Shown: positions 51,754 to 60,088, numbered from the stretch's first letter. The stretch is DNA of 64,000 bases from Amycolatopsis balhimycina FH 1894 (GCF_000384295.1 NZ_KB913037.1:970762-1034761), one strand, 5' to 3'. The notes: generated from the sequence alone by a model not told the origin. A program made the numbers and translations.

Positions 51754-52382
51754 GGCGAGTTCCTCACCGGTGCTCTGCTCACCCTCTTCATCACGATCTT
51801 CTTCCTGGCCGGCGGCGACGGGATCTGGGGCTTCCTCGTGAAGGGCGTTCCCGCGGACATCCGTCCTCGCGTCGACGTGGCGGGCCGGCGCGGATTCGTC
51901 TCACTGGTCTCCTACGTCCGCGCGCGGTGGTGGCCGTGGTCGATGCCGTGGGTATCGGCCTGGGACTGTGGATCGTGGACGTACCACTGGCGATTCCCTT
52001 GGCGACACTCGTGTTCCTGGCCGCGTTCGTCCCGATCGTCGGGTCCGTCGTGGCGGGCGCGGTCGCCGTGCTGGCCGCCTTGGTCACCAACGGATTCGTG
52101 ACCGCCCTCGTCGTGCTCGGCATCGTCGTCTTGGTGATGCAGCTGGAGAGCCACATCCTGCAGCCGCTGCTGCTCAGCAGGGCCGTAAAGCTGCACCCCC
52201 TGGCCGTCGTGCTCGCCATCAGTGTCGGCCTGGTTGCGGGCAGTATCTCGGGCGCACTGCTCGCGGTGCCGCTGCTGGCCGTGCTCAACACCGGAATCCG
52301 GTCGCTTGTCGACCGTCGCATCCCACAGTCCGAAGAGGAGCCCGCCATCGACGCACCGAAGAGCGGGCCCGTCCCGGCATAG
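51754..52382 (+). pseudogene. AI-2E (PerM) family transporter, N-terminally deleted and frameshifted
   Basis: Starts abruptly with GEFLTGALLTLFITIFFLAGG, the second half of an AI-2E family permease, then GRRGFVSLVSYVR. A missing base near 51919-51927 shifts to the frame VVAVVDAVGIGLGLWIVDV, VFLAAFVPIVGSVVAG, MQLESHILQPLLLS and AVPLLAVLN, all family hallmarks. Roughly the first 150 residues are missing. Head-to-head with the truncated peptidase gene, so one deletion or recombination removed both 5' ends. Confidence 0.72.
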
Positions 52383-52435
52383 CCGCACCTGCTGACCATC
52401 GGCCGGAACCGCCCGGAGCTGGGCTCCGCCGGCAC

Positions 52436-52545
52436 CAGGACGGCGGAGTCGACTCCGAGCCGCTCCGCGTCACGGTCGAGGAGGCAGCCGCCCTCCAGAC
52501 GTTCTCGGTGGACTACTCGTGGCAGGGGCGTCCGGTCCGCGGCCC
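52436..52545 (+). pseudogene. Possible C-terminal fragment of a cytosine-C5 DNA methyltransferase
   Basis: One frame reads SEPLRVTVEEAAALQTF then SVDYSWQG, resembling the late motif of C5 DNA methyltransferases (R-x-LT-x-EAA-x-LQ-x-FP-x-DY). The next conserved block (QxGNAVP) is not found. Only about 30 residues support it, in a region already containing other gene fragments. Confidence 0.3.
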
Positions 52546-52552
52546 CGGCGGG

Positions 52553-54688
52553 TCAGCGTCTTGGTCGCCGGGTGGTCGTCGACGTGGGTGATCGAGGCGT
52601 CCTCCGCGAGCTGGGCGGGGGCGGCCCTGCGGCGGTGCGCGAGTGGGTGGCGGTCGCCGGCCTCGGTCGCGGCGTCGGGCGGCGAGCGGTGGGTGGTGTC
52701 GTCGCGATCGATCGGATCAGGTCGCGCCGGGTTCGTTCCAGGCCGCGCGCGACAAGGCCGAGCTGGTCGTAACCGCGGACGATCACCGGAGCACCGGTGT
52801 CGCCGCGGCCGAGTCGCTCCGCCACCTCCGCCAGCGCGGACAACGGTCTGATGACCACCACGTAGAGCCGGGCGAAGATGACGATGGTCAGCACGGCGAT
52901 CAGCGTCCCGAGCAGGATCAGGTCGCGTTTTTCGTTCAGGTGGGTCGGCGGCGTTTCCGGCCGGTCGGTGACGACGGTGAGGCCGGTCAGCAGGGTGCTG
53001 GTGACCGGCGCCCAGCTCACCAGGTGCCGCCCGCCGTCCACGTCGCGCAGCGCGTGGCCGGGCCCTCCGGCGGCGTCCCGGACGGCTTGCGCCAAGTCCG
53101 GGCGGCTCGAGAGCCCGGACGCGGTGGTCGTCCCGATGACCTCCCGGTCGGCGTCGAGGAACCAGGTGTTGCCGGGTCCCGCCGACGACAGCGGTCCGCT
53201 GAGCGCGCTCGGTGCGAACTCGGCGATCAGCCGGCCTGCCTTCTCGCCGGTGACGGGAGCGGAGACGAACACCCGCGGTGAGCCGCCCTGCGGAGTGTCG
53301 ACCGCGAGAGCCGGTTCGTCGGCGGCCTTGATCGCCGCGGCGTCGACGTCCTCTCCGGACTTGGCTCGCAGCTCGCCGTTCGGGGCGAGGTAGACGACGC
53401 CGCGATAGCGGTCCCGTGTGGACATCAGCTGGGAGAGGAGCTTCGCCGGTGTTTCGGTGTCCTTCGACATCCGGACTCCCGTTGCCACGGCGGTCAGGTC
53501 GGACACGCCGCTGTCCAGCAAGGATTGCACCTGGTGAGCAGCCAGCGACGATCGCGCCTGTTGTTCCGCTGCAACACTCGCCGGGATTGCGTCGACCGGC
53601 CAAAATGACGGAAGAACCGTGACGGTGGCCGCAGCGCCGAGAAAGAGGGCGGCGCCGGCGGACCAGGTCAGCAGGGCCAGCGGACGATATCGTCCGGAGC
53701 GCCCGGCCCGGGCGTGGGTCAACACCAGCGCGATGCGTCCTGCTTCCCCATGCTTCGGTGCCTTCGCCGCGGTGCGGCGGGAAGATGTCGCGACTCGGCT
53801 GAGAAGCCGGATCGGCCGCAGCAGCAGAAGATAGAAGGCGGCGAAAACGATCACGGTGAGCACGGCCAGCCCGGCGCCGACCGTGATTGCACGCCGACCA
53901 GACGCCTCGGCGAACGCGGCCGGCTCGGTGGTCGCCTGTTCCGACGCCACGGTCCAGCCGAGCGCGGTCGAAGAAGACGTGCCATCCATGGCTGCCCAGG
54001 CGACCACCTCCTCCTGCCCGGCAGCGTGCTGAGCCCGGCTGCCGGAGGCAGCTGCGCCGGGCTCCAGCCCCGGATCGATGACTCCCAGAGGGGGTCTGCG
54101 GTTGTCCGGGCCGACGATCACCGAGCCGGACTTGTCCAGCAGCCAAGCGCCTTCCGGCCCGGCGGCGGCGAGCAGTTCGCCGAGCCGGTCCGGATCGACC
54201 TGCCCGACGAGTAGGTATTTCGTGTCGGCCGCCTTGCCGATGGGCGTGTATTCCACGATCTGTCGTCCGGTGTCGACCTGGGCCAGCCGCATCCCGGCCT
54301 CGCTGGGGGCCGGGTCGCCGAGAAGCGCCGGCTGTGCCGGTGCACCGGCCTGGGCCACGACCTCGCGGCTGGCCCGATCGACGACGTAGAGCGACTTCCA
54401 GGGCCGGCCCTTGGACAGGACCGGCAAAGCTCGGTCCGGCCGGCTCAGCGATTCGTCGACGACCGCGGCAATCTCCGCCAGGCTGCCCATCCCGCCGTCG
54501 AGCGACCGGGAAATCGCTTCCTGCGCCGCCTCTGTGCTTTCCTGCCTGCTGTCAAGCACCGACTGGGGAACCGGAGCGGAATCCCCGGTGCGGGACAGGC
54601 AGATTGCCGCGGCGGACGCCAGCACCAGGAACGACATCAGCCCGGCGACCCAAGGTGCCCGCAGGCTGGGAAGGCGCCGCCCGCTCAT
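52553..54688 (-). CDS. Two-unit Cache-like membrane protein with HAMP, fused paralogue of the 55967 and 56982 genes
   Basis: A 711-residue membrane protein. The first half (MSGRRLPSLRAPWVAGL, PVPQSVLDSRQEST, WKSLYVVDRAS) parallels the 55967 product. The second (LALLTWSAGAALFLG, AEQQARSSLAAHQVQSLLDS, LLSQLMSTRDRYRG, then HAMP-like LYVVVIRPLSALAEVAERLG) parallels the 56982 product. Each half has transmembrane helices around an extracytoplasmic Cache-like domain. No kinase, methyl-accepting or cyclase domain follows; instead a Pro/Thr/Arg-rich tail of about 45 residues that may result from frame drift. ATG 54688 overlaps a relic upstream frame. Lies opposite the pgs operon; possible sensor or cell-surface scaffold. 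Confidence 0.75.
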   Translation of the reverse strand: MSGRRLPSLRAPWVAGLMSFLVLASAAAICLSRTGDSAPVPQSVLDSRQESTEAAQEAISRSLDGGMGSLAEIAAVVDESLSRPDRALPVLSKGRPWKSLYVVDRASREVVAQAGAPAQPALLGDPAPSEAGMRLAQVDTGRQIVEYTPIGKAADTKYLLVGQVDPDRLGELLAAAGPEGAWLLDKSGSVIVGPDNRRPPLGVIDPGLEPGAAASGSRAQHAAGQEEVVAWAAMDGTSSSTALGWTVASEQATTEPAAFAEASGRRAITVGAGLAVLTVIVFAAFYLLLLRPIRLLSRVATSSRRTAAKAPKHGEAGRIALVLTHARAGRSGRYRPLALLTWSAGAALFLGAAATVTVLPSFWPVDAIPASVAAEQQARSSLAAHQVQSLLDSGVSDLTAVATGVRMSKDTETPAKLLSQLMSTRDRYRGVVYLAPNGELRAKSGEDVDAAAIKAADEPALAVDTPQGGSPRVFVSAPVTGEKAGRLIAEFAPSALSGPLSSAGPGNTWFLDADREVIGTTTASGLSSRPDLAQAVRDAAGGPGHALRDVDGGRHLVSWAPVTSTLLTGLTVVTDRPETPPTHLNEKRDLILLGTLIAVLTIVIFARLYVVVIRPLSALAEVAERLGRGDTGAPVIVRGYDQLGLVARGLERTRRDLIRSIATTPPTARRPTPRPRPATATHSRTAAGPPPPSSRRTPRSPTSTTTRRPRR

Positions 54689-54747
54689 CGGCAGACCGCT
54701 TGCCGCGCGAAGGCCGACACCCGGATGGCCGTGCGGGATTGCCTCAC
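54685..54747 (-). pseudogene. 20-codon relic of a gene like 55047, keeping its coupling overlap
   Basis: GTG at 54747 begins VRQSRTAIRVS, matching MKHSRTAMWVS of the 55047 product, and the frame ends FARQAVCR-stop, matching its C-terminus LAQQVAGR-stop. About 860 bp between these ends is deleted in frame. The stop still overlaps the next start as ATGA, exactly as in the plus-strand copy. DNA similarity extends upstream to the 22-bp promoter repeat. Confidence 0.68.
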
Positions 54748-54787
54748 GAATTCGACTTTTCACGAGCACCCGTCCCAGCGCAATCGA

Positions 54788-54809
54788 ATGTAACTATCTT
54801 CCAGCCCAT
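54788..54809 (-). repeat. Left arm of a perfect 22-bp inverted repeat (promoter duplicate)
   Basis: Reverse complement of 54985-55006 over all 22 bases. Read on the minus strand it begins ATGGGCTGGAAG and ends ATAGTTACAT, pointing toward the 54747/54688 genes. Weaker similarity continues on both sides, so it is part of the inverted duplication and probably contains the promoter (GATAGT as a -10). Confidence 0.85.
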
Positions 54810-54984
54810 ACGCGACGAACGGCCGGTTCCGCGTCCGCCAGGGACAGTGACGTGCCCGGTCCAGCGCAAACTTCGTCATCGCCACGTTGAACCGGGCGCT
54901 CACAGAGGGCCGGCAGGGGCTCGTCCGGTCTCGCGTGGGCGGAACGGCGCACTACGGCGGCGCTCGGCCAGCCGACGGTCGGGC

Positions 54985-55006
54985 ATGGGCTGGAAGATAG
55001 TTACAT
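54985..55006 (+). repeat. Right arm of a perfect 22-bp inverted repeat (promoter duplicate)
   Basis: Begins ATGGGCTGGAAG and ends ATAGTTACAT, 41 bp before the ATG at 55047. Perfect conservation in otherwise diverged duplicates implies selection on a promoter or regulator site. The 175 bp between the arms hold nothing else I can support. Confidence 0.85.
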
Positions 55007-55046
55007 CCAGCTGCGCCGGAGCGCGTGATCGTGGAATGTCGAATTC

Positions 55047-55970
55047 ATGAAGCACTCCCGCACGGCCATGTGGGTGTCGACCGGCGTCGTGGTGGTGACC
55101 AGCGCGGTGGCCCTCGTCCTGCTCCTCGTGCCCGGCGTGACCGACAAGCCGGAGCAGCTCGACGCCGGCGAGATCGACCTGGCGGCCGACGTCCGCCAGT
55201 TCGCGGAGGGGATGTCGGCTGAATCCGGCTACTCGAAGCCGTCTCCCGCCGAGCGCGCGGCGATCGGCGAAGGCGTTCGGCGCGTGCTGGACGGAGAACC
55301 GCTCGATGCGAGAAAGGCAATGGCCTCCGTCGGCTACACGGTCTCGAAGCGTGTCGACACCGGGACCAAGCGGAGCTTCTACGAGGTGTCGGACAGCACG
55401 GACCGGCCACGCGGATGGGGCCGGATCCTGATCGACACGGCCGCCACCGTCCACTTGGGAATCGAAGTCCCCCATCCGAAGGCCGACTTGGGCAGCGAGC
55501 AGCTCGGCATCGCCCTGTTCCAGCGGGTACCCGGCTCGGTTCTCGTGATCGCCGGCGCGCACCGCCGCGCGGCGCCGTACAGACAAGCCGACATGGCCCA
55601 CACGAATGAAAGCGTATTCGAGACGGTGCACGAACTTTTGGTACAGCGCAAGGTTCCGGTCATGCAATTGCACGGTTTCCGGAACGAATCGGCGCCTGAC
55701 AGCGATATCGTCCTCTCCGCGGGTCCGGAACTCGGCAGCCCTTATGTGGAACGGATCGCCCAGGGGCTCAAGGCAGCAGGGCTCTCGGTGTGCCTGTCAT
55801 GGGTCACCGGCTGCAAAGGCCTGGAAGCCACCACCAACGTCCAGGCAAAATGGGTCGCCGAACACGGTGGCGACTTCGCGCACATCGAGGTATCCCAGGA
55901 CACCAGGTTCACCGCTGAAGCAAGCGGCCGTGTCGTGTCCGCACTCGCCCAACAGGTGGCCGGCCGATGA
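55047..55970 (+). CDS. Membrane-anchored protein of unknown function in the pgs operon
   Basis: A 307-residue protein with an N-terminal membrane anchor (STGVVVVTSAVALVLLLVPG) and an extracytoplasmic domain. His/acid-rich motifs IEVPHPKADLGSEQ, IAGAHRRAA, AHTNESVFE and MQLHGFRNES look like a metal-dependent hydrolase site, perhaps for poly-gamma-glutamate or peptide trimming, but I do not recognise the family with certainty. First gene of the five-gene plus-strand operon; its stop overlaps the next start (ATGA). A deleted copy exists at 54685-54747. Confidence 0.78.
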   Translation: MKHSRTAMWVSTGVVVVTSAVALVLLLVPGVTDKPEQLDAGEIDLAADVRQFAEGMSAESGYSKPSPAERAAIGEGVRRVLDGEPLDARKAMASVGYTVSKRVDTGTKRSFYEVSDSTDRPRGWGRILIDTAATVHLGIEVPHPKADLGSEQLGIALFQRVPGSVLVIAGAHRRAAPYRQADMAHTNESVFETVHELLVQRKVPVMQLHGFRNESAPDSDIVLSAGPELGSPYVERIAQGLKAAGLSVCLSWVTGCKGLEATTNVQAKWVAEHGGDFAHIEVSQDTRFTAEASGRVVSALAQQVAGR

Positions 55971-56998
55971 GCGCGCGGCGCGTACCGGGCGTCCGGGCAC
56001 CATGGATCGCCGGGCTGGTGTTGTTCCTGACACTGGCGGCCGCCGCCGGGATCTACATGTCCCGCCCGCGGGATTCCTCGCCGGTTCCCCAGTCCATCCT
56101 CGACAGCAGACGGGAAAGCACCGTAGCGGCCCAGCAGGCCATCGCCCGGTCGCTCAACGGCGGGCTGAGCAGCCTGGCGGAAATCGCCACCGTCGTCGAC
56201 GAATCGATGAGCCAGCGGAACAGAGCGTTGCTGCTCCCCTTCAAGGGCCGGATCTGGAAGTCTCTCTACGTCGTCAACCGAACCAGTCACGTGGTCGTGG
56301 CCCAGGTCGGCGACCCCGCACAGCCCGCGGTGCTCGGCGACCCGCTCCCGAGCGAGGCCGGCTCGCGGCTGGCACAGGTCGGCACCGACCGGCAAATCGT
56401 CCAGTACACGCCGGTCGGCAAGGCCGCCGACGCGAAGTACCTGCTCGTCGGGCATCTCGATCCGAACCGGCTCGGCGAACTGCTCGCGGTGGCCGGCCCG
56501 GAAGGCGCCTGGCTGCTGGACAAATCCGGCTCGGTGATTGCCGGCCCCCGTGATCGCACGCCACCGCAAGGAGTCGTCGACCAGGACATGGAACCCGGCG
56601 AGGGTTCCTCCGGCAGCCGGGTTCAGCACACCGCCGAGCGGTACGAAGTGATCGCCTGGGCGTCCCTGGGCGGCAAGCCGCCGTCGAGCACGCTCGGCTG
56701 GACTGTGGTGTCGAACCAGGCGACCGTCGAAACTGTCGCCCCCACCGACGCCTCTCGTCAGCGAGCCATCACTGTCGCCGCCCTGCTGGCCGTGCTCACC
56801 GTGATCGGTTTCGCGACCCTCTATTTCCTGGTGCTGCGCCAGATCCGGCTGCTATGGCGAGTCGCCGAGTCAACCGGCCAAATCGTACCCAAGGCACCGA
56901 AACACGGTGAAGCAGGACGCGTGGCGATGGCGTTCACCCACGCCCGGGCAACACCGTCCGGCCGGAATCTGACGAGGGGCAATGACTACACGCACTGA
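55967..56998 (+). CDS. Cache-like membrane protein, unit 1
   Basis: A 343-residue protein: N-terminal helix (PWIAGLVLFLTLAAAAGIYM), an extracytoplasmic sensor-like domain (AIARSLNGGLSSLAEIATVV, WKSLYVVNRTSHVVVAQVGD, WLLDKSGSVIAGP) and a second helix (AITVAALLAVLTVIGFATLYFL) with a short cytoplasmic tail. The layout is that of a Cache sensor without an output domain. It corresponds to the N-terminal half of the fused paralogue at 52553. Overlaps the next gene by 17 bp. May sense the polymer or its precursors, or form part of the export machinery. Confidence 0.78.
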   Translation: MSARRVPGVRAPWIAGLVLFLTLAAAAGIYMSRPRDSSPVPQSILDSRRESTVAAQQAIARSLNGGLSSLAEIATVVDESMSQRNRALLLPFKGRIWKSLYVVNRTSHVVVAQVGDPAQPAVLGDPLPSEAGSRLAQVGTDRQIVQYTPVGKAADAKYLLVGHLDPNRLGELLAVAGPEGAWLLDKSGSVIAGPRDRTPPQGVVDQDMEPGEGSSGSRVQHTAERYEVIAWASLGGKPPSSTLGWTVVSNQATVETVAPTDASRQRAITVAALLAVLTVIGFATLYFLVLRQIRLLWRVAESTGQIVPKAPKHGEAGRVAMAFTHARATPSGRNLTRGNDYTH

Positions 56999-58085
56999 CG
57001 GCAATCACGCGCAGAACCGGCACGCCCCGGTGCCGAGAACGGCCCCTGCGGCCGAGAGCCGCCCCAGGCGCCATTTTCCGCTGGCCCTGCTGACCTGGGG
57101 CCTGGGCGCTACCCTCTTCCTCGGTACCGCGGGCACGGTCGCGACCGCGCCGTCCTCCTGGCTGGTCGACCCGATACCGGAGAGCGTCGCGGCCGAACAA
57201 CAGACACGAACGGCTCTGGCCGCCCGCCAGCTGCAGCACTCGCTCGACAGCGGCGTGTCCGACCTGAACGCCGTCGCCGCGGGGATCCGGGTCCTCAAAG
57301 ACGCCGAAACACCATCGAAGCTGCTGTCGCAGCTGATGTCAGCACGGGATCGTTATCGCGGCGTCGCGTACCTCTCGCCCACCGGCGAGGTCCGCGCCAA
57401 GGCCGGCGAGGACGTCGACGCCGCAGCGATGAAGACGGCCGACAAGCCGGCTCTCGCGGTCGGCCCGCCGCAGGGCGTCTCACCGCGGGTGTTCGTCTCC
57501 GCTCCCGTCACCGGCGCGAAGGCCGGGCGGCTGGTCGCCGAGTTCAAGCCGGACGCGCTGATCAAACCGCTGTCGCTGGCGGGGCCGGGCAACACCCGGC
57601 TTCTCAACTCCGACCGGAAGGTCATCGGCGCGACCACCGGCTTCACCGCGTTCGAACCCCTGTCTCGCCCGGATCTGGAGCAAGCCGCGAAGGATGCCGC
57701 AGGCGGGCCCGGTCACGCGCTGCGCGAGGTGGACGGTGAGCGGCACGCGGTCAGCTGGGCGCCGGTCACCAGCACTCAACCCACCCGGCAAACCGGGCTC
57801 ACGGTCGTCACCGACCGGTCGGAGTCCGCGCTGACCCTCTCCCACTCGGACGAAAAGCGCGAACTGATCCTGCTCGGGGCCCTGATCGCCGTGCTCACCA
57901 TCGTCGTCTTCGGCTGGCTCTACGTGGTGATCGTCGGCCCGTTGTCCGCGCTGGCGAGGGCGGCCGGACGCATCACCCGCGGCGACACCGACGACCCGGT
58001 GATCGTCCGCCGCTACGACCAGCTCGGCCTCATCGCCCGGAACCTCGAACGGGTCCGGCGCGAGCTGATCCGGAGGAACCGATGA
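56982..58085 (+). CDS. Cache-like membrane protein with HAMP, unit 2
   Basis: A 367-residue protein: cytoplasmic start, helix (LALLTWGLGATLFLGTAGTV), Cache-like domain (LAARQLQHSLDSGVSDLNAV, LLSQLMSARDRYRGVAYLSP, RVFVSAPVTGAKAGRLVAEF), second helix and a HAMP-like region (GPLSALARAAGRITRGDTDD) ending LERVRRELIRRNR. No effector domain follows. Corresponds to the C-terminal half of the 52553 product. ATG 56982 has GAGG upstream within the preceding gene, and its stop overlaps pgsB (ATGA). Confidence 0.8.
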   Translation: MTTRTDGNHAQNRHAPVPRTAPAAESRPRRHFPLALLTWGLGATLFLGTAGTVATAPSSWLVDPIPESVAAEQQTRTALAARQLQHSLDSGVSDLNAVAAGIRVLKDAETPSKLLSQLMSARDRYRGVAYLSPTGEVRAKAGEDVDAAAMKTADKPALAVGPPQGVSPRVFVSAPVTGAKAGRLVAEFKPDALIKPLSLAGPGNTRLLNSDRKVIGATTGFTAFEPLSRPDLEQAAKDAAGGPGHALREVDGERHAVSWAPVTSTQPTRQTGLTVVTDRSESALTLSHSDEKRELILLGALIAVLTIVVFGWLYVVIVGPLSALARAAGRITRGDTDDPVIVRRYDQLGLIARNLERVRRELIRRNR

Positions 58086-59263
58086 TCTTCCTGTATGCGG
58101 TCTTCAGCCTCGCGCTCGGCACGCTGCTCGTCGCGGGGATCATCGAGCAGCGCCGGCACCAACGCAACCTCGACACCATCCCCAGCCGGATCCTGGTCAA
58201 CGGCATCCGCGGCAAGAGCTCGGTCACCCGGCTGTGCGCGGGAGCGTTGCGCGCCGGCGGCCTGGCCACGGTCGCCAAGACCACCGGCACCGCGGCCCGG
58301 TTCATCCACCCCGACGCGACCGAGGAGCCGGTCCACCGGAAGTTCGGCATCGCCAACGTCGTCGAGCAGATCGGCATCGTCCGCCAGGCCGCCGCCGCGC
58401 AGCCGGACGTCCTGGTCATGGAATGCATGGCCGTCATGCCTCCGCTTCAGGAAATCAACCAGACCAAACTCATCCAGTCCACCATCGGCGTGCTCAGCAA
58501 CGTCCGCGAAGACCACCTTCAGGAAATGGGCCCGACGCTCCAGGACGTCGCCCGCTCCCTGTCGCGGTCCATGCCGATCGGCGGCATCTGCGTCACGGCC
58601 GAACGCGACCTCCTGCCCATCCTCCAGGAGGAAGCGGACAAACGGTCCTGCCAGCTGATCGCCGTCAACTCCGACGACGTGACCGACCGCGAAATGGCCG
58701 GATTCCGCTACCACAGCTTCAAGGAGAACGTCGCCATCTCCCTCGAAGTCGCCCGCCTCCTCGGCGTGCCCCGGCAACAGGCCCTCAAGGGCATGTGGGA
58801 CGCGCCACCCGATCCCGGCGTCCTCACCGTGGAGTCCTACGACTTCGGCAGCAAGACACTCCGCTTCGCCAACGTGTTCGCCGCCAACGACCCCCGCTCC
58901 ACCGTGATGAACGTGCAGCAGCTCATCGAGCAGCGACAGATCCGGGAACCCGTCTTCACCCTCGTCAACTGCCGACCCGACCGCGTCGAACGCAACGGCC
59001 AGATGGGCGAGATCGTGCCCGAACTGCGCACCGACAAGCTGTTCGTGATCGGCCACCCCGCCCGGTCGGCGCTGGCCAAGATCCCGGCCGGCTGGCGCGG
59101 CCAGGCCTTCGACCTGGGCGGCCCGAACCGCCCCGTCGAGGAGATCCTGCGCACCATCGTCGACCAGATCGACCGCGACGCCTCGCTCGTCGCCATCGGC
59201 AACATCCACGGCCAAGGAGAAAAACTCTTGCACCACCTGGAAAAGGCAGGAATGCAGTGCTGA
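58082..59263 (+). CDS. pgsB: Poly-gamma-glutamate synthase subunit PgsB/CapB
   Basis: A 393-residue Mur-ligase-like amide ligase. A short membrane helix precedes the ATP-binding loop VNGIRGKSSVTRL (residues 39-51), then AKTTGTAARFIHP, VMECMAVMPPLQE, TKLIQSTIGVLSNVREDHL and FVIGHPARS, all diagnostic of CapB/PgsB. It activates the gamma-carboxyl of glutamate as acyl-phosphate and extends the chain at the membrane with PgsC. ATG 58082 has GGAGG and overlaps the preceding stop. PgsA/CapA, the usual third subunit, is not encoded in the visible operon. Confidence 0.93.
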   Translation: MIFLYAVFSLALGTLLVAGIIEQRRHQRNLDTIPSRILVNGIRGKSSVTRLCAGALRAGGLATVAKTTGTAARFIHPDATEEPVHRKFGIANVVEQIGIVRQAAAAQPDVLVMECMAVMPPLQEINQTKLIQSTIGVLSNVREDHLQEMGPTLQDVARSLSRSMPIGGICVTAERDLLPILQEEADKRSCQLIAVNSDDVTDREMAGFRYHSFKENVAISLEVARLLGVPRQQALKGMWDAPPDPGVLTVESYDFGSKTLRFANVFAANDPRSTVMNVQQLIEQRQIREPVFTLVNCRPDRVERNGQMGEIVPELRTDKLFVIGHPARSALAKIPAGWRGQAFDLGGPNRPVEEILRTIVDQIDRDASLVAIGNIHGQGEKLLHHLEKAGMQC

Positions 59264-59739
59264 CCGCCACCGTGACGGCCGAGGTGGCCGTGCTCGGCAT
59301 CGCCATCGGCCTGGTGTTCTCGCTCGGCTGCTACCTGGTCTCCAACCTCTCCCCCGGCGGGATGATCACACCCGGCTGGCTCGCCCTGGCCACCATCACC
59401 GATCCACGCAGGCTGTGGATCATCGCCGGCGTCACCGTCGCCACCTACTTCGGCACGCGTCTGTTGCAGAAATTGGTGATCCTGTACGGCAAGCGGCTCT
59501 TCGCCGCCGTCCTGCTGCTCGGAGTGTTCCTCCAGCTGACGACCTTCATCTTCCTGCTGAAGGACCACCCGTTCCTGTTCTCCCATGGAACACTCGGCTT
59601 CATCGTGCCCGGCCTGATCGCCTACCAGTGCGTCCGCCAGCCCATCAAGGCCACCCTCGCCTCCACCGGCATCGTCACGCTGCTGGCCTACGTCGTCCTG
59701 CTCTCCGGCGTCCTGCTCAACTTCCTGCCGCATTCCTGA
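59257..59739 (+). CDS. pgsC: Poly-gamma-glutamate synthase subunit PgsC/CapC
   Basis: A 160-residue integral membrane protein of about five helices with the CapC pattern: GLVFSLGCYLVSNLSPGGMI, TPGWLALATI, GKRLFAAVLLLGVFLQL and GFIVPGLIAYQCVRQPI. Start is GTG 59257, overlapping the pgsB stop by seven bases. Forms the membrane part of the polymerase with PgsB. Followed 11 bp later by a possible short gene and then a 150-bp gap before a secreted protease. Confidence 0.92.
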   Translation: MLTATVTAEVAVLGIAIGLVFSLGCYLVSNLSPGGMITPGWLALATITDPRRLWIIAGVTVATYFGTRLLQKLVILYGKRLFAAVLLLGVFLQLTTFIFLLKDHPFLFSHGTLGFIVPGLIAYQCVRQPIKATLASTGIVTLLAYVVLLSGVLLNFLPHS

Positions 59740-59750
59740 AAGGACTTCCG

Positions 59751-59930
59751 GTGACCGAGCAAAGCAGGGGACCAAGAGACGAGCCCGGCGTCTCATGCTT
59801 TCCAGCCACCAGGCCGATGCGGATCTCGCGTAGGACCGGATACGGCGCAATCGCCACGACTGAGAAGACGCTGAGACCTGCGCACAGGCTCCTACCTTCG
59901 TCGGGTACCACCACCTGCACCGGCCGATAA
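59751..59930 (+). CDS. Possible small protein after pgsC
   Basis: GTG 59751 with AGGA six bases upstream opens a 59-residue frame (VTEQSRGPRDEPGVS, RTGYGAIATTEKTLRPAH). Composition is Arg/Thr-rich without a membrane segment, so it is not a PgsE-like peptide or an obvious PgsA start. The good ribosome site and tight spacing are its only support; it may be a decayed remnant of a third pgs gene. Confidence 0.33.
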   Translation: MTEQSRGPRDEPGVSCFPATRPMRISRRTGYGAIATTEKTLRPAHRLLPSSGTTTCTGR

Positions 59931-60088
59931 AGTTCGACTTACCCGCGCACCCCGAGCCGGGATTCGCCGAAACACCGTCCGCGACAGTCCTTATTTTTCT
60001 CCCCGGGAAAGTGGTTGCAAAACCAACTCACCCCCGGTCGGCTTTCCGCGGAATCGACGCCCCCACTGAGTCGCCGAAAGGATCCACC

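Noticed and set aside
52470..54146. 558-codon minus-strand frame overlapping the fused Cache gene
   Set aside because: Arg-rich shadow; its last part might mark a frame drift in the Cache gene tail but gives no recognisable domain.
54334..55050. 238-codon plus-strand frame over the divergent promoter region
   Set aside because: It runs through the inverted repeat and antisense to the Cache gene, with no ribosome site or domain.
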